Source: Candidatus Zixiibacteriota bacterium | Lineage (GTDB): Bacteria; Zixibacteria; MSB-5A5; JAABVY01 | Reading direction: 5' to 3' | DNA length: 64,000 nucleotides | NCBI GenBank assembly: GCA_011056555.1 | Contig: DSEQ01000047.1 | Coordinates: forward strand, 62,001 to 126,000 | Part shown: positions 19,623 through 28,674 of the stretch, one piece after another | How the letters are laid out: every line of letters begins with the position of its first letter | How positions within the stretch are numbered: the stretch's first letter is position 1 | Made by a program: the position numbers and the translations under genes | The notes under the pieces: generated by a model | Seen by the model: the letters and a program-made list of their open reading frames with translations, nothing else | Database searches by the model: none | Told to the model about the DNA's origin: nothing

Positions 19623-20618
19623 TTGACTCACAGGGAAAGAATTGAAGCGTTATTAAGCGGCGAGAAGCCTGACCGCATGCCGGTCAGTTTCTGGCGGCAT
19701 TTCTACGACAGCGAATCCACAGCAGAACAGCTCAAGACTTCGATGGTCAGGTTCCAGGAGGAATTCGACTGGGACTTGATGAAGATCAATCCCCGCGCCT
19801 CTTACCATATGGAGGACTGGGGCAATGCTTATGAATACACCGGAAATCCCGAGGATAAACCCAAACGGCTGGAATACGCGGTACACAAAAGCAAGGACTG
19901 GGAGAAGATCAACCGTCTCGATCCGAGCAAGGCTGAGGTTCTTGCGGATCATCTAAAAGCTATCAGGCTCATACGGAAATCGGTCGGGGACGACCTGCCT
20001 GTGGTCATGACGGTATTCAACCCGATTTCGATTGCGGGCGATCTGGTCAAGGATGATCCTTTTCTGGTGGATCAGATCCGCAGAGATCCCGACCCGCTTC
20101 AGAGGGCGCTGGAGAGAATCACCGAGACCTTCATAGATTTTTCAAAAGCAGCGGTTGCTGCGGGAGCGGACGGTATCTTCTTCGCCACCACTCAATGGGC
20201 CTCGACCAGCAGGATTACTGAGGATGAATACGATAAATTCGGGCGCAAATACGATTTTATGCTCCTGGATGAGGTTATGCCGCATACGAAGATCAACGTT
20301 TTGCATGTCTGCGACCGCTGTAATATGCTCCCGCTTTTCAAGGATTATCCGATTAAGATAGTCAACTGGGACATGAATGACGAAACCAATCCGGACGCGG
20401 CAAAGGGGGCCGAGATATTGAAGGACAAGGTCATACTGGGCGGCGTGGAACGCAAGGGGCTTTTGCAGAAAGGGACTCATGCCGAGCTGGAGGCGGTTGT
20501 CGAGAAGTACAAGGCCTTCGCCCAGAAGCATCCTTTTATGCTGGGGCCGGACTGTTCTATTCCGGTTACTACTCCCGATGAAAACCTGAGGGTGATTAAA
20601 GCAAAAATCGAACATTAA
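19623..20618 (+). CDS. Uroporphyrinogen decarboxylase-family protein
   Basis: LTHRERIEALLSGEKPDRMPVSFWRHF (TTG start after ggagataaaacc), GADGIFFATTQWAS, ...LGPDCSIPVTTPDENL. More like the methyltransferase-type URO-D subfamily than HemE. Confidence 0.85.
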   Translation: MTHRERIEALLSGEKPDRMPVSFWRHFYDSESTAEQLKTSMVRFQEEFDWDLMKINPRASYHMEDWGNAYEYTGNPEDKPKRLEYAVHKSKDWEKINRLDPSKAEVLADHLKAIRLIRKSVGDDLPVVMTVFNPISIAGDLVKDDPFLVDQIRRDPDPLQRALERITETFIDFSKAAVAAGADGIFFATTQWASTSRITEDEYDKFGRKYDFMLLDEVMPHTKINVLHVCDRCNMLPLFKDYPIKIVNWDMNDETNPDAAKGAEILKDKVILGGVERKGLLQKGTHAELEAVVEKYKAFAQKHPFMLGPDCSIPVTTPDENLRVIKAKIEH

Positions 20619-20779
20619 TGCCATAAAAGCCAAATAATTGTTGTTGATTTTTGAGCTGAGATTGTGGTATATACAGCGAGGATCAAAAGGTAATTATTTT
20701 ACCCATCACTAATATAGAACATATATTTGTCGATCTACAATAATGTATTATTAAAAGAGAGGATTTCTGAGGAGGAAAT

Positions 20780-20980
20780 ATGGATTACAATAACATCGGC
20801 GAGACTGCCGGCAAGATCTGGCATGAGCTTGAAAAGGGCGAAAGCACTCCTCGCAAGCTGGCGACCGCTACCAAGAGCAAATCCGACCATGTTTATATGG
20901 CTCTGGGATGGCTGGCGCGCGAAGGCAAAGTCAGTATCAGCCCCACCAAGTCAACTTTCAAGGTGAGCATCAACAAGTAA
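20780..20980 (+). CDS. Winged-helix-turn-helix domain protein (DUF2582-like)
   Basis: MDYNNIGETAGKIWHELEKGESTPRKLATATKSKSDHVYMALGWLAREGKVSISPTKSTFKVSINK. Confidence 0.88.
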   Translation: MDYNNIGETAGKIWHELEKGESTPRKLATATKSKSDHVYMALGWLAREGKVSISPTKSTFKVSINK

Positions 20981-21020
20981 CAGCTTTTAATTTAACCTCA
21001 CCACCGAATTTGATTCTCAG

Positions 21021-21047
21021 CAGGCGCTAAATGGCGCCTGTTTTTTT
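21021..21047 (+). terminator. Rho-independent terminator
   Basis: caggcgc taaat ggcgcctg followed by seven T. Confidence 0.9.
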
Positions 21048-21134
21048 GTGCAGATCGCTGAACGATAAATGGTTGACAGCTTCAATAATAGAGATATATT
21101 TAAAATGGCATGACATCCGGGCATTGCAGACTGA

Positions 21135-21317
21135 AAATTTGGATGGGATGGTTCTTATTATGTTTTCATGGGTGGACCGGCTCCAATACCGTATCTCCAT
21201 CTGGGAGATGCCAATTGCGATGGATCGGTAAATTTAAGTGATGCGCTGACAATTCAAAATTTTTGTAATGGTGGTCCTCCTCCCGTAATATGTTACCTGA
21301 ATTTGCCGGATGAATAG
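21135..21317 (+). pseudogene. Orphan dockerin-like C-terminal fragment
   Basis: Frame opened after TGA at 21132-21134: KFGWDGSYYVFMGGPAPIPYLHLGDANCDGSVNLSDALTIQNFCNGGPPPVICYLNLPDE*. No upstream domain. Confidence 0.75.
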
Positions 21318-21370
21318 AAACCAATTATGATGCATTTTATCTTAACCAAACTCGCTCACTTAGTTTTATC

Positions 21371-23566
21371 ATGAAGTGTAAGATATTTTACCTTGTTCTA
21401 ACGATATTAATGATCGATCTTAATTTTTCCTTTTCTCAAGAGATCATATCAACTATACAAACCGAAAGCAACTTTCATAAAGTAAAAATCCAAGATAATA
21501 TCGTCTATGCAGTAACCTCCTATGGATTAGAAACGTACGATATTGCTAATAAATCAAATCCCATAAAGCTGTCTGCTTGCCCAACACCGGGAGATGCCAT
21601 AAATCTTGACATTAATTCTGAAGTCGCATGTATCGCTGAATTATACGGCGGACTAACTATTGTCGATATATCTGATCCCGAAAACCTGAGATATATTTCG
21701 TCTTTCCAACCACCAAAGCCCAAATACGGCCCGGCAGTAAAAGTCGAATTCACAAAAATCCACGAGAATATTGTATACCTTTCAACATTCACCGGACTTT
21801 ATGCTGTAGATATCAGTGACGCATATAATCCGGTCTTAACTCATCGATTGTACTTCGAAGAGAATGGAATGGATGATTTTCAATTCTTTGAGGCCGCCAT
21901 TAAGGGCAATAGAATGTATGTAACAAATACTTACTCTGGTCTATCGATTCTTGACATAAGTGAACCATCCAATCCGATTGCAATAAAAAGCATCGAACTG
22001 GATTACTTACCAGAATTTCTCGAAATTGAGGAAAACATTCTCTATGGAGCCGGATTTGGCAGTTTTTTGACTCTGGATATTTCCGGCAAAGATACAGCCT
22101 GTCTACTTGGGATTAGCCCAAATCTGCTTTTCTTTGGAGGAGCGGTTCGCGACATGGATGTAAACAATGCATTGGTTGCCATTCCTCTTTATGGTTCAGT
22201 TTGGCTGGCCGATGCTTCCGATCCTGAAAACATAGATTCGCTCTCACTAATCACTGACGGATACCAGTTTGTGGGATGCGCTTTTGAGGATTCAAATCTT
22301 GTTATTTGCCGATGGGACCGTCGTCTGGACATATGGAACGTAGTACATCCTGAAAATCCATACTTGCTGAGTAATTACTCGCAAGCCGGCCATGTAACAG
22401 CTTTGGCCAAGACAAACGACTATATTTATGCTAAAGCAGGGGACAGTTCGTTGTGGATTATAGATGTTAACAATCCTTATGATCCCATCTTCAGCGAGGA
22501 GATAATGATAGGTTTCAAAGACCTTTACACATTTCGCGATGTATGTATTAACGAAAAGCGATTGTTTATAGCAAATGACTCTCATGGTATTAATTACTAT
22601 GACATCCAAAATCCAGCAAAACCGACACTAATTGACAAATATTTTGAACCAGGCGAAAGACTTATTAATCTCGCTTCGAAGGATAATCTTTTGGCAGTAG
22701 GAGCTCCGAATAAACTGATATATATCATGCTATATGAGAACATTCTATCAAAATCATATGAGTTCTCAGGAGATTCTATTGGCTGGGCAGACCTGGGCAT
22801 ATATGAAGATTACTTATATGGTCATAACGTTTTATGCTTTGAGATATATGATATTTCAAATCATATGCAGCCAACCAGGCTTTCTACAACGTGCTATGGA
22901 GCCTTTGTAATAAGCGATATAGTAATATTCAATGATCGGGCATATATTGCTCTGGGCGACGCTGGAATCGACATTTTCGATATTGCAGACAAAAGTAATC
23001 CAATAAAAATAAAAAGATGGCCGGAGGAATGGGAATCTGATAAGCCTCGACTTTCCATTCTCGGAATAAAGAAATTTGAGGAATACCTTATCTTATTCGA
23101 TGGTGTCAATGGAATCATAATACTCAACATCTCAGAGAGAGATAATCCCAGATATATATTAAATATTAATACTCCAGGAATGGCGGTTGATGGTATTGTT
23201 GACTCCTCTTACATTTATGTGGCCGACACCTACGGCATTACCATCATCAAGCACAACTTGATTGATATTCCGGTGCATATTCCTGAAGATCACAGACTGC
23301 TCTCGCAGAATTACCCGAATCCGTTCAACTCATCGACTGTGATCGAGTATGCGGTCCCGTATGACGGGCATGTGGTATTGGATGTCTATAATATTCTGGG
23401 GCAGAAAGTCACGAATCTGGTTGATGGATACCGGAGACGCGGCGACCACACTGTACTCTGGGACGGCAAGAACTCCTCGGGACGTGATTGCGCCAGCGGC
23501 ATCTATTTCTGCAAGCTCAAGACCGGCGGCTACGAAGGCACACGCACAATGGTGATGGTGAGATAA
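21371..23566 (+). CDS. LVIVD-repeat secreted protein with T9SS-type C-terminal sorting domain
   Basis: Signal peptide; repeated VYAVTSYGLETYDIANKSNPIKL / IYLSTFTGLYAVDISDAYNPV units; C-terminal NYPNPFNSSTVIEYAVPYDGHVVLDVYNILGQKVTNLVDGYRRRGDHTVLWDGKNSSG...GIYFCKLKT. Confidence 0.9.
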   Translation: MKCKIFYLVLTILMIDLNFSFSQEIISTIQTESNFHKVKIQDNIVYAVTSYGLETYDIANKSNPIKLSACPTPGDAINLDINSEVACIAELYGGLTIVDISDPENLRYISSFQPPKPKYGPAVKVEFTKIHENIVYLSTFTGLYAVDISDAYNPVLTHRLYFEENGMDDFQFFEAAIKGNRMYVTNTYSGLSILDISEPSNPIAIKSIELDYLPEFLEIEENILYGAGFGSFLTLDISGKDTACLLGISPNLLFFGGAVRDMDVNNALVAIPLYGSVWLADASDPENIDSLSLITDGYQFVGCAFEDSNLVICRWDRRLDIWNVVHPENPYLLSNYSQAGHVTALAKTNDYIYAKAGDSSLWIIDVNNPYDPIFSEEIMIGFKDLYTFRDVCINEKRLFIANDSHGINYYDIQNPAKPTLIDKYFEPGERLINLASKDNLLAVGAPNKLIYIMLYENILSKSYEFSGDSIGWADLGIYEDYLYGHNVLCFEIYDISNHMQPTRLSTTCYGAFVISDIVIFNDRAYIALGDAGIDIFDIADKSNPIKIKRWPEEWESDKPRLSILGIKKFEEYLILFDGVNGIIILNISERDNPRYILNINTPGMAVDGIVDSSYIYVADTYGITIIKHNLIDIPVHIPEDHRLLSQNYPNPFNSSTVIEYAVPYDGHVVLDVYNILGQKVTNLVDGYRRRGDHTVLWDGKNSSGRDCASGIYFCKLKTGGYEGTRTMVMVR

Positions 23567-23722
23567 ACAAATTTATCGCCTTTCGGGTGGCAAGTCCAAA
23601 TCCGTCAGTAGCCGGATCAGGGACTGGTTTTGGGGGTGAATTTCCGATTACCTGCCCAAACGGAGTTTGAGCAGGCCACCTCCGTTGTTGTACAAACCAT
23701 AGGGCGCCAAGCTTCAATGGTT

Positions 23723-23860
23723 GTTAATAAACCCTGAATGCATCGACATTCGTCATTGCGAGGAGCGAAGCGACGTGGCAATCTCCGGGACCATTCTTGA
23801 GGCAACCGCGGAGATTCCCACGGTCGTCCTCGCCATCGGCGGGACTCCCTCAGAATGACA
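23723..23860. repeat. Intergenic palindromic repeat, copy 1 (GTCATTGCGAGGAGCGAAGCGACG... family)
   Basis: Near identical to 23952..24088. Confidence 0.9.
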
Positions 23861-23951
23861 CCTGATGTTTTAATATAGACTGCTGACTCTTTCAACAAGC
23901 CCCTCAGCTTGGAATACATTATACAAAAGATTAGCCCAATCTAAACGGCAT

Positions 23952-24088
23952 GTTGATAAACCCTGAATGCATCGATATTCGTCATTGCGAGGAGCGAAGC
24001 GACGTGGCAATCTCCGCGACCATTCTTGAGGCAACCGCGGAGATTCCCACGGTCGTCCTCGCCTTCGGCGGGATTCCCTCGGAATGAC
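23952..24088. repeat. Intergenic palindromic repeat, copy 2
   Basis: gttgataaaccctgaatgcatcgatattcgtcattgcgaggagcgaagcgacgtggcaatctccgcgaccattcttgaggcaaccgcggagattcccacggtcgtcctcgcc... matches copy 1 with few differences. Confidence 0.9.
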
Positions 24089-24283
24089 GTTTATCGGTTT
24101 TTATTTCTATATTGCTTATTTTTTCAATAAGCGCTACAGATTGGGGCACCCACCGTCCATAATGTGATTATAAAGCCGCCATAAATGGCGCGCCGCCAAC
24201 CTTTCCTTCCACAGGAAATTTCTTGACTTTATGCAGTGCTTTGTTTTATTACCCTGTTATATTGGGAAAGAGAGGTAGCAACT

Positions 24284-25438
24284 GTGCGGAATAGCGCTGA
24301 ATGTGTGATAATCGGCGGAGGCATCATCGGAGCCTCGGTCGCCTTCCATCTGGCCAAAATGGGCATGAAGGACATCGTAATCCTCGAAAAAGAGATGTTT
24401 CTGGGCGCCGGAGCGACCGGTAAATGCGCCGGCGGAATCAGGGCCCAGTTTTCATCGGAAATCAACGTCAAAATCTCGCTTCTGTCCGAAGACCTATTCG
24501 AGAGGTTCAGCGAGGATACCGGTGAAGAGGGCATCTTCGATCAGGTCGGCTATTGCTTCCTGGTTACGAATCATGACGACGAACAGGTTTTTCAAGGTCT
24601 CATGAAAATGCAGCAGGATCTGGGCGCGCCGGTGGAATGGCTGAAGCCGGATGAGATTTCAGATCTGGCTCCCAATGTCAGGATCGATGACGTTATCGGC
24701 GGGACCTTCTGCAAGAAAGACGGCATCGGCGACCCGCATGTCTTCACCCAGGGTTATGTTACCGCGGCCCGCAGGCTGGGCGTCGAAATTTACGAGGAGA
24801 CCAAAGCCACCGGAATCGAAAAGAACGGCGACAAGGTGACCTCAGTAGTCACCGACAAGGGCAATATCTCGACTCCCCTGGTGATCAACTGCGCCGGACC
24901 GCATGCCAAAGAGATTGGCGAGATGGTTGGCGTGGATATTCCTGTCCTGCCCTATAAGCGCCAGATTTCGACCACCTCTCCCCTTTCATGGATTCCCGAA
25001 CACTTTCCCATGGTTGTGGATATTGCATCCGGCCTGTATTGCCACAAGGAGTCCGGCGGACTGCTTCTGGGATGGGCCGATAAAAATACAGCACCCGGAT
25101 TCGACCAGTCGCTCGATCCGGAATACACCGACGAAATACTTATGCGTGCGCTCGACCGCATCCCCATACTGGAGGAAGCCGGTATCGCCACAAGCTGGGC
25201 CGGGCTCTACGAGACCACCCCGGATCATCACGCCATCCTGGGCAAGGTCCCCGAAGTCGAGGGCTTTTTGTGCGCCAATGGTTTCTCCGGGCATGGCTTT
25301 ATGCATGCCCCCGGAGTGGGACAGCTTATGGCGGAACTGATTGTCAAGGGCGAGCCGTCAATCGACATCTCTCCTCTCTCGATCACCAGATTTGCAGAGG
25401 AGAAAGAGGAAATCAGAGAAGAACAGACTGTCATCTAA
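24284..25438 (+). CDS. FAD-dependent oxidoreductase (DAO/sarcosine oxidase beta-like)
   Basis: CVIIGGGIIGASVAFHLAKMG dinucleotide-binding motif; GATGKCAGGIRAQFSSEIN; GFSGHGFMHAPGVGQLMAELI. GTG start after agaggtag. Confidence 0.92.
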   Translation: MRNSAECVIIGGGIIGASVAFHLAKMGMKDIVILEKEMFLGAGATGKCAGGIRAQFSSEINVKISLLSEDLFERFSEDTGEEGIFDQVGYCFLVTNHDDEQVFQGLMKMQQDLGAPVEWLKPDEISDLAPNVRIDDVIGGTFCKKDGIGDPHVFTQGYVTAARRLGVEIYEETKATGIEKNGDKVTSVVTDKGNISTPLVINCAGPHAKEIGEMVGVDIPVLPYKRQISTTSPLSWIPEHFPMVVDIASGLYCHKESGGLLLGWADKNTAPGFDQSLDPEYTDEILMRALDRIPILEEAGIATSWAGLYETTPDHHAILGKVPEVEGFLCANGFSGHGFMHAPGVGQLMAELIVKGEPSIDISPLSITRFAEEKEEIREEQTVI

Positions 25439-25463
25439 ATAAACCCGAAAGGAGAACTCAAAA

Positions 25464-26417
25464 ATGAGGAGGACGACATTTATCCTTGGCCTATGCCTTA
25501 CTATTTTGGTAATGTTTATTGCCGTGGCCAGCGCGCAGGAAGGCATCGACAAAAAAAATGACTCGAAAGCCTGTGTGAAAAATGATCCGCGCCCGGAGTG
25601 CCAGACCGATAATGAGAAAGCCGAAATCCAGACAGCATCATCCGACAAGAAGGAATGTCCATATCATAAGGCGGAAGTCAAAGTTGCCTCATCCGACAAA
25701 AAAGAATGCCCGCATCACAAGGCGGAAGTAGAGACCGCTGCTGTTACGACTGAGGAGAAACACGAAGAGGGCGCCGGATGCACGCACGGCCTCAAGACCA
25801 ACTGCATCGAGACTTTCCATGAAGCTATGGCTCCTCCCTGCCACGAGTATATTCCGCAGGGCAAGTATGCCGAGGCGCGCGCCGCGGTCCCGGCCATGGT
25901 GGAAGCAAGCAAGGAAATTGCAGAGTATTATCCCGGCTGTACTTATGGAAAAAATATTAATGAACAGTTTGAAGCCAAACGCGAAGTTTTCCTGAACAGG
26001 ATGGCCGAACTCGAGGAAGCTGCCAATGGCGACGATGACGAGGCTTTCAAGCTGGCTTTCGACAAGATGCACTCGGCTTTTGCGGAGATGAACGGTGTGC
26101 TTTATATGCGCCCGGATGGAGTCGAGGATTTCCATAATGTCCTGGTGCAGATCTGGCATGAGTATCTTCCCAATGAAAAGTATGCCGAGATCGAGAGCTC
26201 GATTCCGGAATTGACCGAGAAGGCAGAATATTTAACTACTGTCAAGCTCGATGAGACAATGGCCGACAAGCAGGAAGCCTTCACCCAGAAGGCCGAGAAG
26301 CTTTTGAAGTGTGTCAATGATCTCTCAGAGGCCTGCAAGAGCGAAGACAAGGAGAAGATCGCCTCGACCACCGAGACCATGCACCAGAGCTTTGAATCTT
26401 TGACCGCGACCTTTTAA
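25464..26417 (+). CDS. Hypothetical secreted protein, Cys/His-rich N-terminal repeat and duplicated helical domain
   Basis: Signal peptide; ASSDKKECPYHKAEVKV repeat; two homologous C-terminal halves (FHEAMAPPCHEYIPQGKYAE.. and FHNVLVQIWHEYLPNEKYAE..). Confidence 0.85.
   Translation: MRRTTFILGLCLTILVMFIAVASAQEGIDKKNDSKACVKNDPRPECQTDNEKAEIQTASSDKKECPYHKAEVKVASSDKKECPHHKAEVETAAVTTEEKHEEGAGCTHGLKTNCIETFHEAMAPPCHEYIPQGKYAEARAAVPAMVEASKEIAEYYPGCTYGKNINEQFEAKREVFLNRMAELEEAANGDDDEAFKLAFDKMHSAFAEMNGVLYMRPDGVEDFHNVLVQIWHEYLPNEKYAEIESSIPELTEKAEYLTTVKLDETMADKQEAFTQKAEKLLKCVNDLSEACKSEDKEKIASTTETMHQSFESLTATF
25635..25733 (+). repeat. 51-bp-period direct repeat inside CDS 25464..26417
   Basis: gcatcatccgacaagaaggaatgtccatatcataaggcggaagtc / gcctcatccgacaaaaaagaatgcccgcatcacaaggcggaagta. 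Confidence 0.85.
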
Positions 26418-26441
26418 GATAATCAGAAGATATAAAATAAG

Positions 26442-26468
26442 AACGGCCGTCTCAAGCGGCCGTTTTTA
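26442..26468 (+). terminator. Rho-independent terminator
   Basis: acggccg tctcaag cggccgt followed by ttttattt. Confidence 0.85.
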
Positions 26469-26478
26469 TTTGGTCATG

Positions 26479-26581
26479 GGTGCCCCATCCCGTTGGGCGG
26501 ATTCCGGCCCGTGAGGGGTGGGATAAGTTCTAAGGTACAACTCAATTCTTAGAATTTCCCACAGCTGCGCTGTGGGGCACC
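26479..26581. repeat. Palindromic intergenic element with TIR ggtgcccca/tggggcacc
   Basis: ggtgcccca at 26479..26487 and tggggcacc at 26573..26581, with internal hairpins. Confidence 0.5.
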
Positions 26582-26660
26582 TCGGCTTTACCCGTATTTT
26601 TTCTGTAATTATTTCTCCCGCATCTGAAGATGTGGAGCATCCAGCGGCCAGAAAAGATTT

Positions 26661-26690
26661 GCGCGGCGCACGGGACGTACGCCGCGCACG
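26661..26690. repeat. Short palindromic repeat GCGG(A/C)GCAC..GTAC.CCGCGCAC, copy 1
   Basis: gcgcggcgcacgggacgtacgccgcgcacg. Confidence 0.7.
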
Positions 26691-26728
26691 ACATTTCTTT
26701 GATTCCGAAACAGGTAAAACCGCTCAGG

Positions 26729-27529
26729 CTAATCTTTGACACAGCGGATCGATAATCCGAAGCGCGCATAGAGCCAGGTTTGCAAGAGCTCTGCATTATC
26801 GTGAACCACGTAGAGGTACTCACCGAAGTCGGCACCACCGTACGTCGTGGATGTCCAAAAGCGGGCCTGAGTACCTGTAGCGACGAAACCACCATACCCG
26901 TCCCGGTATCCGCCGGGCAGCGCAGTAAAACCGCTTTCATTGGTTGCTCCCGTGTTAGGACTCATCCAAAATGCCGTCCCGGCCACTTTCAACTTCCCGC
27001 CGGCAACTGCGTCGCCGCCAAGATACATCGCCAGCGTCTGCCATTCCTCAAGCGTCGCTACATGCCAGCCCTCGGGCGCAATGTTTCTGCCGTCGGTTAC
27101 AGCATACCAGTTGTACAATCGGCCATAAGTGTCAACATTAACCGGATCATTATTAAATTCGCAGAAGGCTCCTGTGGCAAAATCATGCCATTCCCCGGCA
27201 TCAGTCACATTCGGAATTGTGTCGCCATTGCGGTAATGGGTTACCTTAAGGTTGTCCATCATCCAGCACTGATCACCAATCAGCACTGTCCGGTAAAAAT
27301 TGCCGTCATAATCAGTTACCATTCCTCCGCAGGCAATGCCGCAGCAGCCGGGATCCGGCATCGGGCCGCCCATAAAGACATAATTTGCGATGTAAATTGC
27401 ATCGCTGACATTCAGCGAGCCATCACTGTTTGCATCACCGCAGATGTACTCAGCATTTGAATCGGTCATAGCTAAACCGACAAATGCGATGATTACCGCG
27501 AGGGCGGGCAAATAAAGACTCTTTAACAT
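26729..27529 (-). CDS. FISUMP-domain secreted protein with N-terminal dockerin-like repeat
   Basis: CGDANSDGSLNVSDAIYIANYVFMGG then DYDGNFYRTVLIGDQCWMMDNLKVTHYRNGDTIP...GRLYNWYAV...APEGWHVATLEEW. Confidence 0.9.
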   Translation of the reverse strand: MLKSLYLPALAVIIAFVGLAMTDSNAEYICGDANSDGSLNVSDAIYIANYVFMGGPMPDPGCCGIACGGMVTDYDGNFYRTVLIGDQCWMMDNLKVTHYRNGDTIPNVTDAGEWHDFATGAFCEFNNDPVNVDTYGRLYNWYAVTDGRNIAPEGWHVATLEEWQTLAMYLGGDAVAGGKLKVAGTAFWMSPNTGATNESGFTALPGGYRDGYGGFVATGTQARFWTSTTYGGADFGEYLYVVHDNAELLQTWLYARFGLSIRCVKD

Positions 27530-27720
27530 GATAAAACTCCTTCGGTCGTGTGGTCATAGATTTCAGGTCTAAATGGGCATTGACCCTATCCCATCAAGAT
27601 AGTGAACAATGCATATTTCAAAAAACAAACAGGATCGTCAAGAATATTATTTTTTCTTTTCAGTCGATGTTCAGCTGGTATCACGATAATTGACGATAAT
27701 CGGATATGAATACTAGTATT

Positions 27721-27750
27721 ACGCGGAGCACGAGGACGTACTCCGCGCAC
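27721..27750. repeat. Short palindromic repeat, copy 2
   Basis: acgcggagcacgaggacgtactccgcgcac. Confidence 0.75.
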
Positions 27751-27783
27751 ATTGCTCATAGTCGATTTAAGGAAAGATCCCCA

Positions 27784-27818
27784 ATAAAGAAAGCTCCCTT
27801 GCCTTTTTAAGGGAGCTT
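27784..27818 (-). terminator. Probable terminator (minus strand) for 27850..28674
   Basis: aagctccctt gccttttt aagggagctt; minus strand continues TCTTTATTGG. Confidence 0.6.
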
Positions 27819-27849
27819 CTTCTCAACCTAACACACATTTGGATGTATG

Positions 27850-28674
27850 TTAATCCTCGTTTTTCTTTTCTTCTCCTGAGCGCTTTTTCTCCCCGGTCTC
27901 CTTGATCTCTTTCAGTTTGGATCTGGCCAGGTCAACCATCTTCAGGCCGGTGGTGTACTCCACCACCGAGGGCTCGATCACACGCATCAGGTTCTGGGTG
28001 ACCTCCTTGATCTTGAGCGCGGATTCCTCCACGGCACGGAGCTTGGCCCGCATTTCGGGCGGATAGTCATCGGCATTCAAGAGCAGGAGCTGGATGTTTC
28101 CAAGTACTGCGGTCAGTGGATTGTTGACCTCATGATTTATGGTCACGGCGGTCTCGACCACCGCCTCCGAACGCGCCTTTACAATATCCTGGGGTGAGGG
28201 CTTCTCGGCCGTTGTACCACGTGAGAGTATCAGACCCAGCACAGCGCTGATGGCCCTGATAAAATCTTCTTCGGCAGAAAGGCTGCGCTCGCCGGGGGTA
28301 ATGCCGGAAATTGTTCCATAGACCTTGTTTTCAACCTTGAGCGGATAGGAGAACAGGCTGTAATTTCCGTCCTGCTCGAAGGTCAGGAAGACATTGCCGA
28401 CTGCGAAATCATCCCGCAAAGTTGCCAGCAGCTTTTCTTCGACCTGGCGCATCATCTCAGAAAATTCGTTGCGTCCTGCAATATGGATAAACAGCAATTT
28501 GCCTTTGTCATCGACCACCCGTACCGACCCTGAAACCAGGCCGATAGCCTCGATGGCCTTGTCCAGCGCGTTCTTGATAATCTGATCGCTGGCAACGCCT
28601 TTGGCGGCATCGATGGAGGCCTCTGCGAGCAGGGAGTAGCGCAGATCACCGCTATTTATAGATCGTTCCTTCAT
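27850..28674 (-). CDS. GAF plus histidine-kinase dimerisation (HisKA-like) domain protein lacking an obvious ATPase domain
   Basis: GAF-like N-terminus; H-box VVETAVTINHEVNNPLTAVLGNIQLLLLNAD; the protein ends ~90 residues later with no N/G1/G2 boxes. Confidence 0.8.
   Translation of the reverse strand: MKERSINSGDLRYSLLAEASIDAAKGVASDQIIKNALDKAIEAIGLVSGSVRVVDDKGKLLFIHIAGRNEFSEMMRQVEEKLLATLRDDFAVGNVFLTFEQDGNYSLFSYPLKVENKVYGTISGITPGERSLSAEEDFIRAISAVLGLILSRGTTAEKPSPQDIVKARSEAVVETAVTINHEVNNPLTAVLGNIQLLLLNADDYPPEMRAKLRAVEESALKIKEVTQNLMRVIEPSVVEYTTGLKMVDLARSKLKEIKETGEKKRSGEEKKNED

Noticed and set aside
19623-20618. HemE (heme biosynthesis) assignment
   Set aside because: URO-D fold is clear, but sequence context (GEKPDRMPVSFWRHF) fits the broader methyltransferase-like subfamily; no other heme genes nearby.
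23723-24088. Insertion sequence or transposon
   Set aside because: Repeats are too short to encode a transposase, and no transposase ORF occurs in the window.
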